A stretch of 64,000 nt of DNA from UBA1426 sp050953365. GTDB lineage: Bacteria; Bacillota; Clostridia; Peptostreptococcales; Anaerovoracaceae. Shown piece by piece: positions 34,147 to 40,966 of this stretch; position 1 is the first letter of the stretch; each line of letters opens with the position of its first letter. Both the position numbers and the translations under genes were made by a program. The notes under the pieces are model-generated. The model was not told where the DNA came from. It searched no databases and was given only the letters and a program-made list of their open reading frames with translations. The stretch spans positions 558,001 through 622,000 of the forward strand of contig JBMNMN010000002.1 of NCBI GenBank assembly GCA_050953365.1. The letters are read 5' to 3'.

Positions 34147-34860
34147 TTAATTCATCAGTTCAGAGAGTGTCACAATCGTTAGTCCTCGATCCCATATCTT
34201 TTCAATAATACCCGGAAGGGCTTTCACGGTCTCTTCCTTTGGGTGCATCAGTAAAATCGCCCCGTTTAAGTTTTTCTTTAACACCCTATTTTCTATAACC
34301 CTGGCGGTGGAGTCTGACCTCCAATCTATGGTATCAACCGACCATAAGCTCAGTAAATATCCCATTTCTCTACAGACTTCCACAGTTTTTTTATCGTAAT
34401 CGCCGGAGGGAGGCGCAAAAGTGTTCGTCACAACACCGGTAAGCTGTTTTATGACTACCTCCGTTTTCTCAATCTCTTCCCTCACTTCTTTCTCGGAAAT
34501 TTGTGAACACATTCGATGGCCGTAACCATGGTTCTGAATTTCATGCCCCAGCACGTAGATTTTACGCAATAACCAGGGGTTATTTTTTGCCCATTTCCCG
34601 CTTACAAAAAAAGTAATCTTGATATCCTTCTCCGCAAAAATATCCAGCATATCCGGCAACACGTCTTCTCCCCAATCCACATTGCAGGTAAATGCAATTC
34701 GATGGTCATCCGTTCTTCCCTGACGAATTACAATACCCTCTTCTCCTTCAACCGAAACGGTTTCTGTATGAAACATCATATCGTACATGGCGTATAGCTG
34801 GAAGCAAACAAACGCAAAGGTCCCTGATATGACAAGGCAAAGAATAATCTTTCGAACCAT
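34147..34860 (-). CDS. Polysaccharide deacetylase-like protein (YlxY type)
   Basis: Exported NodB-homology protein of 237 residues with an N-terminal membrane anchor (about residues 4-22). The first NodB motif, often TFDxSWG in this subgroup, reads TCNVDWG here, so the catalytic Asp appears as Asn. The zinc histidines are present in NHGYGHRM. APPSGDYDKK and LMHPKEE follow in the usual places. By synteny with B. subtilis (pnp-ylxY-mlpA) it is the YlxY counterpart. Because of the Asp change it may bind rather than cut sugars. The ATG at 34860 has GGAGG eight bases upstream. Confidence 0.83.
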   Translation of the reverse strand: MVRKIILCLVISGTFAFVCFQLYAMYDMMFHTETVSVEGEEGIVIRQGRTDDHRIAFTCNVDWGEDVLPDMLDIFAEKDIKITFFVSGKWAKNNPWLLRKIYVLGHEIQNHGYGHRMCSQISEKEVREEIEKTEVVIKQLTGVVTNTFAPPSGDYDKKTVEVCREMGYLLSLWSVDTIDWRSDSTARVIENRVLKKNLNGAILLMHPKEETVKALPGIIEKIWDRGLTIVTLSELMN

Positions 34861-34952
34861 CACACCGCCTCCGAGGAACATGAATTCATCCATTAACTTC
34901 GTCATTAGTATAACTATGCGAAAGGCAGAGGCCGCATTCAAAAAACCACAAT

Positions 34953-34998
34953 CGGGAACAGACCCGTATGTTGCTATAAGATTCTGGGTCCGTCCCCG
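34953..34998 (-). terminator. Hairpin downstream of pnp
   Basis: CGGGAACAGACCCG (34953-34966) and its imperfect complement CTGGGTCCGTCCCCG (ending 34998) form a stem. On the minus strand it is followed by GTGGTTTTTTG. It lies about 110 bases past the pnp stop and can separate pnp from the deacetylase gene. The palindrome resembles the one at 13764. Confidence 0.6.
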
Positions 34999-35106
34999 CC
35001 TGTTGAATTGCGTGGTTCTAAATATATATGCGATATATGCGCTTTTAATTATGCGCCATACTCATATGGACGCCGTACTCAGGTTGTAAACCGCCGGTGC
35101 TACGAA

Positions 35107-37191
35107 TTAAAGAAGATCCTTACGGGAAAGATTGATGCGATTCTGACTGTCAATTTCCGTTACTTTCACCGTAATCACGTCTCCTACGGACAGTTCGTCC
35201 TCCACCCTTTCCACTCTGTGCTTCGCCATTTTTGAAATGTGGAGAAGACCTTCTTTTCCGGGAAGGATTTCTACAAAGGCGCCGAATGCCATGAGCCTCG
35301 TTACCTTACCTTCATAGATACCTCCCACTTCAACATCTCTTAAGAGCAATTCGATCTGTTTCTGCGCGGCCAGGGCACTCTCCATATCGGGAGATGCTAT
35401 GGATATAATACCGTCGTCGTCGATATCGATCTTGACACCGGTTTCGCATATAATGCGATTGATGGTGCTGCCGCCTTTTCCGATGATGATTCGAATCTTC
35501 TCGGGATCAATGGACATGGAAATAATTCTTGGCGCATAAGGAGAAAGATCCGGTCTCGGTTCGGAGATCTCTTCCAACATTTTCTCCAGGATATGCATTC
35601 TGCCTTCCCGCGCTTGCACAAGAGCCGCATGCAGTATATCTTTTGAAAGGCCATGTATCTTGATATCCATTTGAATGGCGGTAACGCCCTTTTCAGTACC
35701 CGCCACCTTGAAGTCCATATCGCCGAGGAAGTCTTCCATTCCTTGAATATCGCTCAATATAGCCACTTTTTCTTCCGATTTAATCAGTCCCATGGCAATA
35801 CCCGCTACCGGGGCGGAAATAGGCACACCTGCGTCCATAAGAGCCAATGTGCTGCCGCAAACGGATGCCTGGCTGGTACTTCCGTTGGAGGAAAGCACTT
35901 CCGAAACCACACGGATGGCATAAGGGAATTCATCTACAGGGGGAAGAACCGGAATAAGAGCTCTTTCGGCAAGAGCGCCATGTCCGATCTCACGCCTGCC
36001 GGGGCTTCTCAAAGGTCTGGCCTCTCCTACGCTGTAAGGCGGGAAATTGTAATGGTGCATATATCTCTTTTCCGTTTCCTCGGTGATACCGTCAATGGTC
36101 TGCGCTTCCGCAACGGGAGCCAGAGTCGCAACGGAAAGAACTTGCGTCTGCCCTCTTGTAAAAAGTCCGGATCCGTGAGTTCTTGGGAGGAAGTGGGTTT
36201 CACACCAAATAGGCCTTATTTCGTCGCACTTTCTGTTGTCCGGGCGAATCCCTTCATCCAGAATCATGCTTCTTACCTGTTCTTTTGTAATGGAGTAAAG
36301 AACATTTTCAATATCCTTTACGTTGTCCGGGTAGATTTCGCTGAAATGCTCCAGCGTTTCTTTTTCCACCGCATCCATGTTATCCAGCCTTTCCTGCTTA
36401 TCGTAGGTCTGGATAGCATTTCGCATTTTCTCAGTGGCAAATTCCCTGACAGCCGCATCTATCTCTTCCGGAACCTCATACAAAACAACTTCCTGCTTGG
36501 GCTTTCCTACTTCTGCAACAATGGAATCAATGAAATCTATCAGCGATTTAATCTCTTCGTGGGCAAAGAGTATAGCGTCCAAAATGGTTTCTTCGGGAAC
36601 TTCATTGGCGCCGGCTTCAACCATCATAATTGCGTCTCTGGTCCCGGCCACTACCAGATGAAGGTCGCTTACCTCTCTCTGGGCCAATGTGGGGTTGATA
36701 ACAAATTCTCCGTCCACCATGCCTACTAAAACAGCGGCTGTGGGACCTTCAAAGGGGATGTCAGAAATAGAGAGAGCAATTGAAGAGCCTAACATTGCAA
36801 CGATGTCCGGTGTGCAATCGGGATCTACACACAAAACCGTCGCAATAACTTGCACATCATTGAAATAGCCTTTGGGGAAAAGCGGCCTCAATGGCCTGTC
36901 CATCAGCCTTGCGCTTAAAATTGCTTTCTCTGAAGGCCTTCCCTCTCTTTTAATAAATCCTCCGGGAATCTTTCCCGCAGCATACATCTTTTCCTCAAAC
37001 TCGCAGGAAAGCGGAAAAAAATCAATATCTGCCCGCGGTTCCGCTGACGCAGTTGCCGTTACGTTTACTACGGTATCGCCATAGCGCAAAGTTACGGCGC
37101 CGTTGGCCATCTGCGCAACCTTGCCGATCTCTGCTTGGAGCAGTCTTCCTCCTACCGCCGTGCGGTAGGTCTTATAATCTGTGAATCTCAT
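35107..37191 (-). CDS. pnp: Polyribonucleotide nucleotidyltransferase (PNPase)
   Basis: Phosphorolytic 3'-5' exoribonuclease, 694 residues. Two RNase PH-like domains are visible: the first contains FFPLSCEFEEKMYAAGKIPG and the second RTHGSGLFTRGQTQVLS with phosphate-binding residues. IIGKGGSTINRII marks the KH domain near residue 555, and the S1 domain GGIYEGKVTRLMAFGAFVEI closes the protein. The start at 37191 (MRFTDYKTYRT) is preceded by GGGAGG about ten bases upstream. It follows rpsO, the widespread pairing, with a structured 140-base spacer between them. Confidence 0.96.
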   Translation of the reverse strand: MRFTDYKTYRTAVGGRLLQAEIGKVAQMANGAVTLRYGDTVVNVTATASAEPRADIDFFPLSCEFEEKMYAAGKIPGGFIKREGRPSEKAILSARLMDRPLRPLFPKGYFNDVQVIATVLCVDPDCTPDIVAMLGSSIALSISDIPFEGPTAAVLVGMVDGEFVINPTLAQREVSDLHLVVAGTRDAIMMVEAGANEVPEETILDAILFAHEEIKSLIDFIDSIVAEVGKPKQEVVLYEVPEEIDAAVREFATEKMRNAIQTYDKQERLDNMDAVEKETLEHFSEIYPDNVKDIENVLYSITKEQVRSMILDEGIRPDNRKCDEIRPIWCETHFLPRTHGSGLFTRGQTQVLSVATLAPVAEAQTIDGITEETEKRYMHHYNFPPYSVGEARPLRSPGRREIGHGALAERALIPVLPPVDEFPYAIRVVSEVLSSNGSTSQASVCGSTLALMDAGVPISAPVAGIAMGLIKSEEKVAILSDIQGMEDFLGDMDFKVAGTEKGVTAIQMDIKIHGLSKDILHAALVQAREGRMHILEKMLEEISEPRPDLSPYAPRIISMSIDPEKIRIIIGKGGSTINRIICETGVKIDIDDDGIISIASPDMESALAAQKQIELLLRDVEVGGIYEGKVTRLMAFGAFVEILPGKEGLLHISKMAKHRVERVEDELSVGDVITVKVTEIDSQNRINLSRKDLL

Positions 37192-37225
37192 ACGTGTAAT
37201 ACCTCCCAATTTCATGTTTCTCTGT

Positions 37226-37304
37226 AATCGGGTCGGCTTGACAAGTTAACCTACTCTTTAAAGTCTGAGTAAGCTAAATTCTCAAGCCTGACCCGTACCC
37301 GATT
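37226..37304 (-). promoter_or_regulatory. Long hairpin in the rpsO-pnp spacer (pnp leader)
   Basis: AATCGGGT...CTTGA (from 37226) pairs with TCAAG...ACCCGTACCCGATT (to 37304), leaving a small bulge, and an inner ACTC/GAGT stem. It lies in the pnp 5' leader. In E. coli a comparable leader stem is cut by RNase III to let PNPase repress itself; whether the same happens here is inference. Confidence 0.55.
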
Positions 37305-37322
37305 ATAAATATTTTATGCAGT

Positions 37323-37349
37323 GAAGGCGGAGGATTATCCTCCGCCTTC
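37323..37349 (-). terminator. Strong GC-rich hairpin after rpsO
   Basis: GAAGGCGGAGGA and TCCTCCGCCTTC form a perfect 12-pair stem with a three-base loop, nine bases past the rpsO stop. There is no immediate T run on the minus strand, so it may be a partial terminator or an mRNA-stabilising end rather than a full stop. Confidence 0.6.
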
Positions 37350-37357
37350 AAATTACC

Positions 37358-37624
37358 TTATTTTCTCAGCCCTAAGCGAGCGATGAGGGATCTATACCTC
37401 TCTACGTCCTTATTCTTCAGGTAGTTGAGCATGTTTCTTCTCTGTCCTACCATCTTCAAGAGGCCCCTCCTGGAATGGTGATCCTTTTTGTGTAGCTTAA
37501 GATGTTCGTTCAGATCGTTGATCCGATAAGTCAGGATCGCAATCTGTACTTCCGGTGAGCCTGTGTCACCTTCATGTCTCATGAACTCTTTGATAATTTC
37601 TGCTTTTTTTGCTTGATCAATCAT
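37358..37624 (-). CDS. rpsO: 30S ribosomal protein S15
   Basis: Primary 16S rRNA-binding protein of the small subunit; 88 residues, the standard length. It contains GDTGSPEVQIAILTYRINDL and the LKLHKKDHHSRRGLLKMVGQ signature, and ends YRSLIARLGLRK. AAGGAGAAAG precedes the ATG. It is between ribF and pnp, as in most Firmicutes. Confidence 0.97.
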   Translation of the reverse strand: MIDQAKKAEIIKEFMRHEGDTGSPEVQIAILTYRINDLNEHLKLHKKDHHSRRGLLKMVGQRRNMLNYLKNKDVERYRSLIARLGLRK

Positions 37625-37703
37625 AATTCTTTCTCCTTTTCTTCATACTCCTATGCCGTGTCTTGCGTCGGAGAATCGCAAAACTCAGCCATAGGAAACC
37701 GAA

Positions 37704-38639
37704 TTAACGACTTATGATACCATGATAGGACGCAGCTGTCAAGCAGTCCTTCTTAATCTGCACGGCCAATTCTTCCACGTTCTCAAACATAATCTCAGGA
37801 CGAAGCCTCTCAAGAAATTCTATCCGAACTTCCTCCCCGTATATTTCCTTATTGAAATTAAAAATATGCGTCTCCATATTTCGCGCGCATGTATTGCATA
37901 CAGTCGGTCGCACCCCAACATTGGTCACGCTTGGATATCTGATTCCGTCATAGTTGCAATAGGTCACATACACCCCATCTGCAGGGCTGACCATCTCTTC
38001 GTCAATGGAAATATTCAAAGTAGGGAAACCTAAAGTTCTGCCAAAGCGATTCCCTACCATTACCTTTCCCCGCAAGCTGTAATAGTGACCCATAAAGGCC
38101 AGACATTGATCCACTTGGCCGTTTGCAATAAAGTTTCTAATAATCGTACTGCTGACAATTTGCCCGCGCACCATGTACGGCTCTAACACATGTATCCCAA
38201 AGCCGTTGGCAAGACCAACCTTCATAAGGGTCTCCGGCGTACCGTCCCCGTTGCGGCCAAAGCGATAATTGAAACCGCAGTAGGCTTCTTTCATGCGCAG
38301 CTTGCTCACCAGAAGATCCATGATAAAACGTTCCGGCTCCATATCACGAATGGTCTCATCAAAGGGAACCGCCACAATATAATCGACGCCTAAATCGCCA
38401 AGAATTCTCACTTTTTCATCCCAATAGAGGATGTTTTTTACCACTTGTTTTCCCGCAAGAATGTTTTTCGGGTGATTGCTAAAGGTGAACACGGCGCTCT
38501 TTAAATTAGTGCCTATAGCGCTGTTAACAGTCCTGCGAATTAATTCCTGATGGCCTTTATGAACGCCGTCAAAATTCCCCAAAGCGACTACGGTTTCCTG
38601 TATTTCATCAATTTCGTCAAAACTTGTAAATAACTTCAT
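37704..38639 (-). CDS. ribF: Bifunctional riboflavin kinase / FAD synthetase
   Basis: Makes FMN and then FAD; 311 residues. The N-terminal adenylyltransferase domain has ALGNFDGVHKGHQELI (GNFDGVHxGH) and FRFGRNGDGT-type residues; the C-terminal kinase domain has VGNRFGRTLGFPTLNI and SVTNVGVRPTV. A CxxC (VCNTCARN) in the kinase domain is unusual but in a surface loop position. Its start overlaps the truB stop by four bases, so the genes are coupled. Confidence 0.96.
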   Translation of the reverse strand: MKLFTSFDEIDEIQETVVALGNFDGVHKGHQELIRRTVNSAIGTNLKSAVFTFSNHPKNILAGKQVVKNILYWDEKVRILGDLGVDYIVAVPFDETIRDMEPERFIMDLLVSKLRMKEAYCGFNYRFGRNGDGTPETLMKVGLANGFGIHVLEPYMVRGQIVSSTIIRNFIANGQVDQCLAFMGHYYSLRGKVMVGNRFGRTLGFPTLNISIDEEMVSPADGVYVTYCNYDGIRYPSVTNVGVRPTVCNTCARNMETHIFNFNKEIYGEEVRIEFLERLRPEIMFENVEELAVQIKKDCLTAASYHGIISR

Positions 38640-39580
38640 CTACATAACACCTTATCCGCAGTATATATTCTTTTTTTTGTATCGTAAAGAGCAACGCCCA
38701 GAAATCTTTTTCCCGAATAGACGCAATATGCCCGATCCATCCCTTCGCGAATCCGTATATGTTGTGTCAGATTCTCAACCATGGGCAGCCGCAGCACTTC
38801 TGCCTCGGCTGCTCTGAGATAACCTCCGTTGCCAAACCATGCCGCCCTGTCCTCTCGGATGTTTATCTTACCGAAACGCGTCAGCGGATAATCCATCGGG
38901 AGTAAATAGTTCTGCCAGTCTTCCTTCAACCGCTCTGGAGGCGCCGATTCCTCCAACTGGAACTCCCCGCTTGCCGTACGAAGCAAGAAACTCATAGCTC
39001 CGCCGGTTCCGAGAAGATTGCCTGCCTCATGGCAAACGCTTCTCACATAGGTGCCTTTGGAGCACCGTATATCAAAAGTGATTCTGCCGGCGGCTCTGTC
39101 ATATGCAATAATGCGCAGCTCGTGGATGATAGCCGGTCTTTTAGCCGCCTCCATTCGCTTTCCTTCCCTCGCGTATTCATAGAGATGCTTCCCCCCAATG
39201 CGAACAGAAGAATAGGAAGGCGGCGTCTGAAAGATTTCTCCTGTAAACGATTGAAAAACTTTTTCTATCGTCACAATATCCGGTTTTTCAAACTTCTCCC
39301 GCTTATCCTCTAGCACATTCCCCCAAATATCCCATGTATCCGTGACGATACCGAGAATCATTTGGCAGCGATAGACTTTATGATCTAAATCCAAGTAGTC
39401 CATAATGCGAGTGGCATTGCCGATACATAACGGCAGGACTCCCGCAGCCATGGGATCCAAAGTTCCCGTATGCCCAATTCGCTTGATTCCCGTAATCTTC
39501 CTGAGGAAGTACACACAGTCGTGGGAAGTCATTCCGGCAGGCTTGAGAAAGTTGATAATACCATTCACTTGCGGTTCCAT
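38636..39580 (-). CDS. truB: tRNA pseudouridine(55) synthase
   Basis: Converts U55 of the tRNA T loop to pseudouridine; 314 residues. GHTGTLDPMAAGVLPLCIG near residue 38 contains the catalytic Asp, preceded by INFLKPAGMTSHD. RCSKGTYVRSVCHEAG near residue 170 is the second TruB motif. A PUA-like C-terminal region follows. It is two bases downstream of nrnA. Confidence 0.96.
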   Translation of the reverse strand: MEPQVNGIINFLKPAGMTSHDCVYFLRKITGIKRIGHTGTLDPMAAGVLPLCIGNATRIMDYLDLDHKVYRCQMILGIVTDTWDIWGNVLEDKREKFEKPDIVTIEKVFQSFTGEIFQTPPSYSSVRIGGKHLYEYAREGKRMEAAKRPAIIHELRIIAYDRAAGRITFDIRCSKGTYVRSVCHEAGNLLGTGGAMSFLLRTASGEFQLEESAPPERLKEDWQNYLLPMDYPLTRFGKINIREDRAAWFGNGGYLRAAEAEVLRLPMVENLTQHIRIREGMDRAYCVYSGKRFLGVALYDTKKRIYTADKVLCR

Positions 39581-39582
39581 CC

Positions 39583-40572
39583 TTATCGACCTTCCAGACT
39601 GTCCAATTGCTCGATTATAGCTTCTACAATAAGCGGCTTTACTTCTTCGATGGTGCCCGGAATTGTACAGCCGGCAGCCTTGGTATGTCCTCCGCCTCCA
39701 AATTTCGTGGCTATTTTCGAAACATCCGCATTGGTTTTGGCCCGCATTGTCACCCGGACTCGTCCTTCTTCTTCACGCAAAAAGGCTGAGATCTCCACGC
39801 CATCTATATTACGGAGCTCTTCCACAAGTCCCTCCGTCTCTGCAGGGAAAGCACCTGTTTCTTTCAACATTTGTGATGTCATGACAGCCAGGTTCGCTTT
39901 GCCTTCCCGTATCGGCTCCATAGTGCTTAAAATCGCATTAAAAAGCTTTACTTTCTCTATCCTTTTCCTTTGATATATTTCCACCGCAATTATGTTGTGA
40001 TCCATTCCCGTTTTGAATAGCTCTGCCACCGTCATATGGGTTGCAGCAGAAGTGTTGGAATATAGGAAACTGCCTGTGTCAGTTAGAATTGCCGTGTAAA
40101 TGGCCTCGGCGATTTCCGTATCCAAAACCACTTCCATTTCCTTCAGCAGCAGAAACAAAATCTCTCCTGTCGATGAGGCTTCCGTATCCACATACCAATA
40201 TTCTGTAAACGGCTGCGATGTCGTGTGATGGTCTAATAATGCAGTGTGTTTTCCTCTTTTGAAAGCGTCTTGTCTTTTTTCAAGCCTCATCCAATCACTG
40301 CAGTCCAATGCAATACAGACGTCCACTTCCGTACCGTGAAACTCAGAAGTGCAATATCCTTTATCAAGAAATCTGAGATTTCCGGGTATTTCATCCTCGA
40401 TCAAAACATCCGCTTTTTTTCCTTGCTTCCGCAGGGCACTGCAGAGCGCCACCGATGATCCGAGAGTATCTCCGTCCATTTGCATATGGGGGAAAATTAG
40501 CACGGAATTGGCGTTCTTCAGTAAAGCTGCGATCTGCTTAAGGCTGCTTATATTGGTTGTCCTATTCTTCAT
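39583..40572 (-). CDS. nrnA: Bifunctional oligoribonuclease / pAp phosphatase NrnA
   Basis: DHH-DHHA1 phosphoesterase of 329 residues that degrades nano-RNA and 3'-phosphoadenosine-5'-phosphate. Metal-binding motifs are FPHMQMDGDTLGSS, IALDCSDW and LLDHHTTSQPF (DHH). The DHHA1 substrate loop FGGGGHTKAAGCTI is near the C-terminus. Its start overlaps the end of rbfA by 11 bases. This place between rbfA and truB is standard in Clostridia. Confidence 0.94.
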   Translation of the reverse strand: MKNRTTNISSLKQIAALLKNANSVLIFPHMQMDGDTLGSSVALCSALRKQGKKADVLIEDEIPGNLRFLDKGYCTSEFHGTEVDVCIALDCSDWMRLEKRQDAFKRGKHTALLDHHTTSQPFTEYWYVDTEASSTGEILFLLLKEMEVVLDTEIAEAIYTAILTDTGSFLYSNTSAATHMTVAELFKTGMDHNIIAVEIYQRKRIEKVKLFNAILSTMEPIREGKANLAVMTSQMLKETGAFPAETEGLVEELRNIDGVEISAFLREEEGRVRVTMRAKTNADVSKIATKFGGGGHTKAAGCTIPGTIEEVKPLIVEAIIEQLDSLEGR

Positions 40573-40960
40573 CTTCTTCCTTTCGGTCTACGCCCAAGCC
40601 AAGATCTTCTAAGACCTGGGATATTCTGCGGCCGTATTCCATGGATGTATCGATCCGAAACAATAAATCCGGAACCGTTCTAAGCTTAATCTGCCGGCCG
40701 ATTTCTCTTCTGATAAGCCCTTTGGCGCTCTGAAAGGCATCTAATACTTCCTGCTTTCTATCCGGAGCCGTTCCGTCCGCATCGGTGTCGTCCAGAACTG
40801 TAATATAAAGCGTTGCATAGCTGTAATCCGCTGTTACTTCAACCGCCGAAATGCTTACGATGCCAGAAAGGCGCGGATCTTTAATTTCCTTCAGCAGAAG
40901 TTCGCTAACCACCTTTCTGATCTCTTCTCCAAGTCTTCCGGCACGATACCCTTTGCCCAT
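40562..40960 (-). CDS. rbfA: 30S ribosome-binding factor A
   Basis: Small-subunit maturation factor, 132 residues, KH-like fold. It begins MGKGYRAGRLGEEIRKVVSE and contains VSISAVEVTADYSYATLYI, ending in the usual LRTVPDLLFRIDTSMEYG segment and an acidic tail. It is six bases downstream of infB, the usual neighbour. Confidence 0.95.
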   Translation of the reverse strand: MGKGYRAGRLGEEIRKVVSELLLKEIKDPRLSGIVSISAVEVTADYSYATLYITVLDDTDADGTAPDRKQEVLDAFQSAKGLIRREIGRQIKLRTVPDLLFRIDTSMEYGRRISQVLEDLGLGVDRKEEDEE

Positions 40961-40966
40961 TTTTCT

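Noticed and set aside
35653..36729. Plus-strand open frame of 358 codons opposite pnp
   Set aside because: It runs antisense to highly conserved PNPase sequence and has no recognisable motif; codon composition follows the opposite strand.
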